In this document: positions 58,043 through 64,000 of the stretch, piece after piece
How positions within the stretch are numbered: the stretch's first letter is position 1
How the letters are laid out: every line of letters begins with the position of its first letter
Assembly: GCA_035556555.1 (NCBI GenBank)
Contig: DATMES010000046.1
Location: forward strand, 1-64,000
Direction of reading: 5' to 3'
Source of the DNA: Frankiaceae bacterium
GTDB taxonomy: Bacteria; Actinomycetota; Actinomycetes; BP-191
DNA: 64,000 nt
The notes under the pieces: generated by a model
Databases searched by the model: none
What the model was told of the DNA's origin: nothing
What the model saw: the letters and a program-made list of their open reading frames with translations, nothing else
Made by a program: the position numbers and the translations under genes

Positions 58043-58092
58043 GTTCTGTGCAGCCCAGCCGCCGGTCTCACGCGTGGTGATCTTCACAGAAC
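58043..58092. repeat. Palindromic repeat family 3, copy D
   Basis: GTTCTGTGCAGCCCAGCCGC at the left and GTGGTGATCTTCACAGAAC at the right, with terminal GTTCTGTG/CACAGAAC perfectly inverted. The inner GCCGGTCTCACGCGT is shared with B. It lies between the DUF5703 start and the BNR-like gene terminator. Confidence 0.8.
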
Positions 58093-58111
58093 GGGAGGCC
58101 CCCGCACAGCC

Positions 58112-58145
58112 CGAGGGCCCGGCAGCCGAAGCCGCCGGGCCCTCG
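58112..58145 (-). terminator. Terminator hairpin of the BNR-like gene
   Basis: CGAGGGCCCGGC (58112-58123) pairs perfectly with GCCGGGCCCTCG (58134-58145), ten-base loop. It lies 31 bases beyond the stop of the gene ending at 58177 on the minus strand. 12-bp GC stem without T tract. Confidence 0.7.
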
Positions 58146-58176
58146 TCGGTCGTGCTGGGACGACGTCCAGGAACGT

Positions 58177-60297
58177 CTAGCGGAACGCGACCCCCGGCCG
58201 CGCCTTCGGGCCGCGCCCGACGACGAAGTCCATCGCCGCGGACTGGTCCACCTGGTACAGGTACGACTGGCGGACCTGGACGGGCGTGAACATGTTGCCC
58301 ATCGTCCAGACCGTGGCGTCGTAGAACTTGCTGCCATTCTTGGCGCCCTTGAGCGACGGGACCTGGTTGCGGCCCGTGCCACCGGTCAGTGCCTTCAGGT
58401 ACGAGCGCGGGATGTTGATCTGGATGACGCCGGCGTCCTGGTTGACCTTGCCGGACACCGGGTTGGCCTGCGGCCAGACGACGATCTTCTCGGCCGTGGG
58501 GTCGTACTGGCCCGACTCGGTCGACCGCGTCGTGAAGTCGTCGAAGCCGAACGTGAACCCGGCCGCCGGGCTCCACGCCATCGTGGCGCCGGCCGGCTGG
58601 TAGCCGTTGAGGAACCGGAACAGCCACACGAGGGACTGGCTGCGCGTGTTGACGAGCGCGTCCTGGAGCGAGGAGTCGGTCAGGCTGCGCACCTTGATGG
58701 TGACGGTGACACCGCCGTTGGAGACGGGCTTGCCGCTGGTCAGGTTGATCTCGGGGCTGACGTCCACCCGTTGCACGTCGAGCGCGCTGGTGTTGGCGCG
58801 GGTCGGCGTGAGGAACAGGTTGGAGTACGGCGCCAGCGCGTCGCCGCTGCGGTCCGTCGTGGTGTTGCGGACGGCGGGACGGCGAGCCTTGAGCTTGCCG
58901 CCGAGCAGGCTCGGACCGGTCTCCTGCGTGACGACGGTCGCCGTCGACAGGTGGCCGACCGCGTCGGTCGGCTTCTTCGCCGACGCGCCGTACACGATGT
59001 GCAGGCGGCCGGTCGTCGGGCTGAGGTCCATGGCGAAGTAGTCGGCGAGCGACCGGTCGCCCTCGGGCACCGAGAGGGTGCAGCCGAGGCCGTTGAGGCA
59101 GATCGACCCGTAGTGGAACGGGTGGCTGGACGCCTTGGTCTGGTACCAGGACGGGTTCTTCGACAGGGCGTTGACGGTCATGCCGACGTACGGGTACCAG
59201 GACGCCTTGAACTTGCCGTCGTCCGGGTTGCCGATGCTCTCGGTGCCGAAGTACGCGATCGCGATGCGGCCCCTGTCGCCGGCGACGATCCACGGCATGA
59301 CGGTCGTCTCGACCTTGTCGCGGTTGACGCGGTGCTGGCGGCCGGTGCCGAGCACCTGCACGCCGGACGTCTTGCACTTGCGCATGTTCGCGGCGGGGAC
59401 GGCGGTGTAGTACGTGTCGTTGTCGCCGCCCTTCTCCGTGTACGCGATGTAGACGTTGCCCGCGGAGTCGTGGTCGGCGACGACGAAGCCGGCGCTCGGG
59501 TTGAGCTCGGCGTCGATGACCTCGCACCACTTCCACGTGTCGCCGCCGTCGAGCGAGATGTCGAGCGTGATGCGGGTGCCCTTGTACGACGGGAAGTAGA
59601 CGAGCGCCTTGCTGGCCTTCTTGCTCTTGTCGAGGATCGCGCGCATCGGGCCGATGCGGCCGCCGCTGTTGCCGGTGACGACGGGGAGGCCGTACGTCAG
59701 GCCGCCGTCCGTGGACTTCTGGACGGTGTAGCCCCTGGCCAGGTGGTTGTAGTTGAACAGCGCCGTGGTGGCGTCGGTGAACACGTTCCACTGGCGGTCG
59801 ACGCCGGGGGGCGACTCGGAGATCGGGCTGGCGAGGAACGTCTTGCCCGTGTCCGACGAGGTCGCGGTGCTGAAGTTCGTGAGCGGCCCGAGGCCTGTGT
59901 AGGCGAAGTTGTAGTGGCCCTGCGCGTTCTTGTACGGAGCGCTGGCGAGGCCGCAGTCGCCGCCGCCTTCGCCGGCCGAGAGCTGGCCGCGCGGCGGGGC
60001 GCCGAGGAGGTGGAACTGGTCGCCGCCGTCGGTCGACACCTGGGCGTAGTCGGCGATGTTCGAGAAGCCGGAGGGCCCGCAGGTGTAGATGTTGCCGGCC
60101 TTGTCGATGTGGATCTCGGGCTCGCCCACGTCGCGCTGGGGGTCGCTCGGCGTGCTCGCCGACCAGGTGATGCCGCCGGTGCCCGCCGACTTGAAGCGGC
60201 CCGCGCCCTCGGCGCCGGGGAGGGCGACGATGGCGGCGGCGACGGGGACGACCGCAACGGCGGCGAGGCCGACACGGCGAAGAGCGCGGAGCTTCAT
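58177..60297 (-). CDS. Large secreted BNR/sialidase-like repeat protein
   Basis: 706 residues. ATG 60297 starts a signal peptide (MKLRALRRVGLAAVAVVPVA); an in-frame GTG-type start six codons upstream exists. The mature protein has Asp-box-like motifs (STDGGDQFHLLG, SSDTGKTFLAS, STDGGLTYGLP, SLDGGDTWKWC), the beta-propeller signature of sialidase/BNR proteins. IHIDKAGNIYTCG and VADHDSAGNVYIAYTE are further blades. A C-terminal beta domain (from about 510) follows. No sialidase arginine triad was identified, so this is likely binding or structural. Extracellular. Confidence 0.75.
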   Translation of the reverse strand: MKLRALRRVGLAAVAVVPVAAAIVALPGAEGAGRFKSAGTGGITWSASTPSDPQRDVGEPEIHIDKAGNIYTCGPSGFSNIADYAQVSTDGGDQFHLLGAPPRGQLSAGEGGGDCGLASAPYKNAQGHYNFAYTGLGPLTNFSTATSSDTGKTFLASPISESPPGVDRQWNVFTDATTALFNYNHLARGYTVQKSTDGGLTYGLPVVTGNSGGRIGPMRAILDKSKKASKALVYFPSYKGTRITLDISLDGGDTWKWCEVIDAELNPSAGFVVADHDSAGNVYIAYTEKGGDNDTYYTAVPAANMRKCKTSGVQVLGTGRQHRVNRDKVETTVMPWIVAGDRGRIAIAYFGTESIGNPDDGKFKASWYPYVGMTVNALSKNPSWYQTKASSHPFHYGSICLNGLGCTLSVPEGDRSLADYFAMDLSPTTGRLHIVYGASAKKPTDAVGHLSTATVVTQETGPSLLGGKLKARRPAVRNTTTDRSGDALAPYSNLFLTPTRANTSALDVQRVDVSPEINLTSGKPVSNGGVTVTIKVRSLTDSSLQDALVNTRSQSLVWLFRFLNGYQPAGATMAWSPAAGFTFGFDDFTTRSTESGQYDPTAEKIVVWPQANPVSGKVNQDAGVIQINIPRSYLKALTGGTGRNQVPSLKGAKNGSKFYDATVWTMGNMFTPVQVRQSYLYQVDQSAAMDFVVGRGPKARPGVAFR

Positions 60298-60411
60298 GGA
60301 GCGTTCCCCCCACAAGGGATGGATGCGGGCGTTTCGCCGCTTGCTTCGACGCAGGCGGCCGCAGTCCTTCCCGCGCTGTAGGCGAGCCCGTTACCGGCCG
60401 ATGTAAGGGGG

Positions 60412-60840
60412 GTGAACGAGTTCGAGCGGCTCATGACGGAGCTCTACGACGACGGCGTCGTCGAGGAGGTCATCCGGCCTGCCGCCGTGCTCCCCGAGGA
60501 GGCGGCGCGGCTCGTGCTCGTCGAGCTGGCGCTGCGGAGCATCGACGCCGGCGGCGTGTGGGACGCCAGCCCCACGGTCTGGCACCGCTACGACCGCCCG
60601 CGGGACCCCAGCGACCCGGCTCCCATCGACACCCGCCTCGTGGGGACGCTGCAGGTGGCGTACGGCACCCCGACCCGCTACGAGATCACGGTCTACCGCG
60701 CGACGATCACCCGCCTCGGGACCGAGCAGGGCTGGACGGTCGAGACGCTCTGCGACGAGGCCCTCGGCTACGGCAACCTGACGCTGGCCTCGTGCCCCCG
60801 CGCGTCGCTCGCCCCGCCGCCGCCGCACTTCAAGATGTGA
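60412..60840 (+). CDS. Hypothetical protein
   Basis: 142 residues from the GTG at 60412. It starts VNEFERLMTELYDDGVVEEV, then IRPAAVLPEEAARLVLVELA, and later WHRYDRPRDPSDPAPIDTRL, YEITVYRATITRLGTEQGWT. Soluble alpha/beta protein without recognised domain. A GGGGG site precedes the start. It converges with the DinB gene and overlaps it by 11 bases. Confidence 0.6.
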   Translation: MNEFERLMTELYDDGVVEEVIRPAAVLPEEAARLVLVELALRSIDAGGVWDASPTVWHRYDRPRDPSDPAPIDTRLVGTLQVAYGTPTRYEITVYRATITRLGTEQGWTVETLCDEALGYGNLTLASCPRASLAPPPPHFKM

Positions 60841-61318
60841 GCCCGGCCGCCGCCCTGATCTGGGCGGCGTGGTCGTGCGCGTGGGCGGCGTACGTCCGCA
60901 GCCAGTCCTCGACGCCGTACGGTCCGGTCTCGGTGTGCGTGCCGGAGCGCGCCCACTCCTCGTCGGTGAGCAGGGCGAGCAGCTGCGCGCTCGTCTCGCG
61001 GGCCGCCTCGACGGCGCGCAACGACGCCTCGACCGGCCGCGTGTCGTACCGCAGCACCTCGGCGAACCGTTCCTCGTCGTACGCCGCGACGACCGGGTCG
61101 TCCTCGGCGAGGAGACGGCGCAGCCGGATGGCGGACGTCATCTCGCTGTCGGCGAGGTGGTGGACCACCTGTCTCGCGGTCCACCCGCCGGCGGCTGCCG
61201 TGTCGAGCCGGTCACCCGCCTCGGCGACGGCGGCCGCGACGGCGGCGTAGCCGGAGACGTAGCGGTCGAGCAGGCCGGAACGCTCCGCCGGGGTCACCGG
61301 CAGGAGTTCCAGCTGCAA
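60830..61318 (-). CDS. DinB-superfamily protein
   Basis: 162 residues from the TTG at 61318 with AGGGA upstream. ERSGLLDRYVSGYAAVAAAV opens the four-helix bundle; GGWTARQVVHHLADSEMTSA holds His ligands (VVHHLADSE) and AAHAHDHAAQIRAAAG contains the third His. This is the metal-binding plan of DinB/YfiT-like proteins. Its start lies within the small membrane-protein gene 61294-61392 in another frame. Substrate unknown. Confidence 0.82.
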   Translation of the reverse strand: MQLELLPVTPAERSGLLDRYVSGYAAVAAAVAEAGDRLDTAAAGGWTARQVVHHLADSEMTSAIRLRRLLAEDDPVVAAYDEERFAEVLRYDTRPVEASLRAVEAARETSAQLLALLTDEEWARSGTHTETGPYGVEDWLRTYAAHAHDHAAQIRAAAGLTS

Positions 61319-61392
61319 CGGTCCCTCGTGTCGGCGCCGAAGCGCGGCGCCAGGAGGGCGATGAGCACCAGAGCGATCAGGAGAGTTGTCAT
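61294..61392 (-). CDS. Small membrane protein, 32 residues
   Basis: MTTLLIALVLIALLAPRFGA followed by a short charged tail (DTRDRCSWNSCR). One transmembrane helix and an RFGADTRD-type motif that recurs at the end of small actinobacterial membrane peptides as I remember them. Its last 25 bases overlap the start of the DinB gene in another frame, so the two may be coupled. The ribosome binding site is weak. Confidence 0.5.
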   Translation of the reverse strand: MTTLLIALVLIALLAPRFGADTRDRCSWNSCR

Positions 61393-61473
61393 GGGAGCAT
61401 GGTGCGCTGTTGTTGCGCAGCGTACTAGTGGCAGTGATGCCCATCGTCGCGGGTTTTCTGCCATACTGCTGCC

Positions 61474-62433
61474 ATGCTCCGCAACGTGGCCGTGGCCGTC
61501 TGCGACGGCGTCTCCGTGTTCGAGCTCGGCGTGGTCTGCGAGGTGTTCGGCCTCGACCGCTCCGACGTCGGCCTGCCGGCGTACGACTTCGCGGTCTGCG
61601 CCGCCGAGGAAGGGCCACTGACGTCGGGGGGCGGCTTCGGGATCACGCCGGCGTACGGCATCGAGCGCCTCGCCGAGGCCGACCTCGTCGCGGTGCCGCA
61701 CTGGCGCTCCATCGACGAGCCGCCGCCGCCCGCGCTGCTCGACGCGCTGCGTGCCGTCGTGGCCCGCGGCGGGCGCGTCATGAGCGTCTGCTCGGGGGCG
61801 TTCGTGCTCGCGGCGGCCGGCCTGCTCGACGGGCGCAAGGCGACGACGCACTGGCGCTACGCCGCCGCGCTCGCCGAGCGCTACCCGCTCATCGACGTCG
61901 ACCCGAACGTCCTCTACGTCGACGCCGGCCCGGTCCTCACGTCCGCCGGCACCGCCGCCGGCATCGACCTCTGCCTGCACCTCGTCCGTTCCGAGCACGG
62001 CGCCGCCGTCGCCAACGCCGTCGCCCGCCGGATGGTCGTGCCGCCGCACCGCGACGGCGGGCAGGCGCAGTACGTCGAGGCGCCGGTCCCCGCGCCGCGC
62101 ACCCGCGACGACCTCGCCGACACGATGGCCTGGGCGGTCGAGCACCTCGACCGGCCGCTGTCCGTCGAGGACCTCGCGGCCCGCGCGCTGATGTCGCCGC
62201 GGACGTTCGCCAGGCGGTTCCGCGCGGTGACGGGCACGACGCCGTACGCGTGGCTGCTCCACCAGCGCACGCTGCTCGCCCAGCGCCTCCTCGAGGACGG
62301 CCTGTCGGTCGAGGAGGTGGCGCGGCGCTCGGGCTTCGGGTCCGCGGCGACGCTGCGCGAACGCTTCGGGCGAGCGAGGGGGACGTCGCCGAGTGCGTAC
62401 CGGAGGACGTTCGCGGGCAGGACGTCGCCATGA
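61474..62433 (+). CDS. GlxA-family AraC-type transcriptional regulator
   Basis: 319 residues. The N-terminal DJ-1/PfpI domain (VAVCDGVSVFELGVVCEVFG, SVCSGAFVLAAAGLLDGRKA, TTHWRYA) is followed by a C-terminal AraC double helix-turn-helix (LSVEDLAARALMSPRTFARR, FRAVTGTTPYAWLLHQR, EEVARRSGFGSAATLRERFG). GlxA-like regulators respond to small amides or aldehydes. It overlaps the patatin gene by four bases (ATGA), so it may regulate its own operon. Confidence 0.92.
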   Translation: MLRNVAVAVCDGVSVFELGVVCEVFGLDRSDVGLPAYDFAVCAAEEGPLTSGGGFGITPAYGIERLAEADLVAVPHWRSIDEPPPPALLDALRAVVARGGRVMSVCSGAFVLAAAGLLDGRKATTHWRYAAALAERYPLIDVDPNVLYVDAGPVLTSAGTAAGIDLCLHLVRSEHGAAVANAVARRMVVPPHRDGGQAQYVEAPVPAPRTRDDLADTMAWAVEHLDRPLSVEDLAARALMSPRTFARRFRAVTGTTPYAWLLHQRTLLAQRLLEDGLSVEEVARRSGFGSAATLRERFGRARGTSPSAYRRTFAGRTSP

Positions 62434-63338
62434 CGCGCGTAGGGCTGGTGCTCGGTGCCGGCGGGGTGACCGGAGAGGCGTTCCACCGCGGCGTGCTCGC
62501 GGCGCTGCGCGACGTGGCCGGCTTCGATGCACGCAACGCCTCGATCGTCGTGGGCACGTCGGCGGGCTCGCTGGTCGGCGCGTCGCTGCGCTGCTCGGGC
62601 TCCGCGGCGGCGACGAAGTCGATGCCCGCGCCGCCCGACGAGGCCCTGAAGCGCCGTCCCGACCTGCGGCCGCTGCTCGCGGCGGCGCGGCGGCCGTGGA
62701 CCGCCCGCGCGGGCGTGCTGGCGACGTCGCTGCTGCCGGCGGGGTCGCGGTCGACGGAGACGTTCGTGGCGCCGTTGCGGCGGCGCTGCGGCAGCGAGTG
62801 GCCCGACCGCGACCTCTGGGTCTGCGCGGTGCGCCGGCGTGACGGGCGGCGCGTCGTGTTCGGCTCGCCCGAGGCGCCTCCGATCGACGTGGCGACCGCC
62901 GTGGCGGCGTCGTGCGCGATCCCCGCGTACTTCCGGCCAGTGACCCACGACGGGGAGACGTACGTCGACGGCGGCGTGCACTCCCCCACCAACCTCGACG
63001 TGCTCGCCGGGCGGGGCCTCGACCTCGTCGTCGTGTCGTCGCCGATGTCGATCGCGCCGCGGCAGCCGCGGGCGACGCTCGACCTGTCCGTACGGCTGAT
63101 GTGGCACCGCTACCTCATGGCGGAGAAGCGCGCGGTCGAGCGCGGCGGCACCGTCGTCCTCACCGTCGAGCCGGGCGGGGAGACGCTGCGCGCGCTGGGC
63201 GTCAACACGCTGAGCGGCGCGCGGATCGACCAGATCGAGGATCTCGCGCACGACGCGACGGTGGCGGCTCTGGAACGTCCCGAGATGGCCGGGCGGGTGT
63301 CGCTGCTGGCGGGCGGCCCGAGCGCGCGCACTGCCTAG
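62430..63338 (+). CDS. Patatin-like phospholipase
   Basis: 302 residues. GLVLGAGGVTGEAFHRGVLA provides the oxyanion hole, IVVGTSAGSLVGASL the nucleophile Ser (GTSAG) and YVDGGVHSPTNLDVL the catalytic Asp (DGG). All parts of the Ser-Asp dyad are present. It acts as an acyl hydrolase on lipids; no signal peptide. Coupled to the GlxA-type regulator upstream. A family-2 palindromic repeat follows its stop. Confidence 0.9.
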   Translation: MTRVGLVLGAGGVTGEAFHRGVLAALRDVAGFDARNASIVVGTSAGSLVGASLRCSGSAAATKSMPAPPDEALKRRPDLRPLLAAARRPWTARAGVLATSLLPAGSRSTETFVAPLRRRCGSEWPDRDLWVCAVRRRDGRRVVFGSPEAPPIDVATAVAASCAIPAYFRPVTHDGETYVDGGVHSPTNLDVLAGRGLDLVVVSSPMSIAPRQPRATLDLSVRLMWHRYLMAEKRAVERGGTVVLTVEPGGETLRALGVNTLSGARIDQIEDLAHDATVAALERPEMAGRVSLLAGGPSARTA

Positions 63339-63355
63339 TCGCCGCACCCACTTTT

Positions 63356-63417
63356 TTTCGTGATCTTGGCAACGTTCGTGCTGCCCGGGCACCACAAACG
63401 TTGCCAAGATCACGAAA
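63356..63417. repeat. Palindromic repeat family 2, copy 2 (probable terminator)
   Basis: TTTCGTGATCTTGGCAACGT at the left and ACGTTGCCAAGATCACGAAA at the right (25-base arms, one mismatch) with the CTGCCCGGGCAC middle also present in copy 1. A run of seven T precedes it and AAA ends it. It lies between converging patatin and L,D-transpeptidase genes. Confidence 0.85.
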
Positions 63418-63433
63418 GGCGGCGCGGACTGCG

Positions 63434-64000
63434 CTAGTCGACGATGGTCACCGGGGTGCCCGCCGGCACCAGGCGCGCGAGCGCGGTGACGTCGGCGTTG
63501 TGCATCCGTACGCAGCCGTTGCTCGACGCCTTGCCGATCGACCACGAGGCGTTGGTGCCGTGGATCGCGATCTGGCCGATGCCGTCCTTGCCGAACCGCT
63601 GCAGCACCTCGGAGAACCCCGCGACGCTGAGCATGTACGGCCCGTACGAGCAGCACGGCATCGCCGTGACGAAGTCGACGAAGAACGACCCCTTCGGCGT
63701 CGGCGTCGCGGGCTTGCCGACGGCGACGGTGCGGGACCAGACCGCCTTGCCGGCGTTGAACACCGTCAGCCGCTTGGCGCAGCGCTGCACGACGATCCGG
63801 TACGGCGCCTGGTAGCGCGCGAAGTCCACGATCTTCACCCAGCCGGTCGAGCCGTTGGGCCGCGCGACGAGCTGGATCCGCAGCCACAGGCCGCGCTGCT
63901 CGTGGACGAGCGCGTGCAGCGGCTGGCCCTCGATCGTCGGGTTGGTCAGCGTGCGCGTGACCGAGCCCTCGGGGCGGTCGTACACCCGCACCCGCGGCTT
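63434..64000 (-). CDS. L,D-transpeptidase (YkuD), 5' end beyond the window
   Basis: At least 188 residues, open to base 64000. An N-terminal SH3-like part (RVYDRPEGSVTRTLTN, GLWLRIQLVARPNGSTGWVK) precedes the YkuD catalytic domain, which ends with the HGTNASWSIGKASSNGCVRM signature (His and catalytic Cys). These enzymes make 3-3 peptidoglycan cross-links or attach proteins outside the membrane. The missing N-terminus should hold the signal peptide or anchor. It converges with patatin. Confidence 0.9.
   Translation of the reverse strand, partial: KPRVRVYDRPEGSVTRTLTNPTIEGQPLHALVHEQRGLWLRIQLVARPNGSTGWVKIVDFARYQAPYRIVVQRCAKRLTVFNAGKAVWSRTVAVGKPATPTPKGSFFVDFVTAMPCCSYGPYMLSVAGFSEVLQRFGKDGIGQIAIHGTNASWSIGKASSNGCVRMHNADVTALARLVPAGTPVTIVD

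Overview
The window is a very GC-rich chromosome segment (GTG/TTG starts, heavy ATGA/GTGA start-stop overlaps) from an actinobacterium. Lineage markers are a mycothiol-type maleylpyruvate isomerase-family (MDMPI) protein, DUF3710, DUF4193, DUF4235 and DUF5703 proteins, a BldN-like ECF sigma factor with a DUF5667 partner, and a gene block whose order resembles the Mycobacterium tuberculosis dxs1 to dut region (recalled from memory, not searched). The species cannot be named. No rRNA, tRNA, CRISPR array, phage or intact transposase was seen.

Layout. 1-3232: end of a thiolase gene coupled to a fatty-acid oxidation fadB/fadJ-type gene. 3221-11119 (minus): a tightly overlapping operon that looks like a biosynthetic cluster. 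In transcription order it has a 17-codon ORF with an excellent ribosome binding site, a hairpin, a nucleotidyltransferase whose C-terminus looks like a PqqD/RRE peptide-binding domain, an MFS exporter, an epimerase/reductase, a second related nucleotidyltransferase, an SDR, an APH-type kinase, an HD protein, a thymidylate-kinase-like protein, a broken small gene and an aminoglycoside-adenylyltransferase-like protein. This is the strongest candidate for an undescribed system: a peptide natural product (RiPP) pathway built on nucleotidyl or phosphoryl transfer. 11398-15096: a conserved hypothetical, a secreted GH15-like protein, a membrane protein and two paralogous secreted Cys-rich proteins. 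15093-26736: dxs, a lipoprotein, a TRAM/rRNA m5U-type methyltransferase, an APC permease, two TrkA proteins, an OB-fold protein, a CcdA/thioredoxin pair, a hydrolase, DUF3710 and dut.

26756-38779: SDRs, an M1 lipoprotein peptidase, a DUF885 protein, a MarR regulator with a divergent SDR and visible operators, a penicillin acylase, an HD protein, a STAS antagonist, a zinc alcohol dehydrogenase and small conserved proteins. 38828-43147: a stand-alone MshEN-domain protein, then four tandem, translationally coupled paralogues of a small secreted Cys-containing protein, a ferritin-like diiron protein and further small proteins. 43260-48998: an S9 peptidase, then a cyanophycinase-cyanophycin synthetase operon (storage polymer turnover). 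49043-51062: a BldN-like sigma factor and its DUF5667 partner. 51433-64000: DUF4193, amidase, RsgA, DegV, DsbA/FrnE, secreted hydrolase, DUF5703, a large secreted BNR-like protein, DinB, a GlxA-type regulator, patatin, and an L,D-transpeptidase cut by the window edge.

The intergenic spaces carry at least four families of short palindromic repeats (five copies of a 70-80 bp element, five copies of a 50 bp element, two copies of a 60 bp element, two tandem 60 bp elements) and one 160 bp MITE-like element. Many lie at 3' ends of genes and probably double as terminators.
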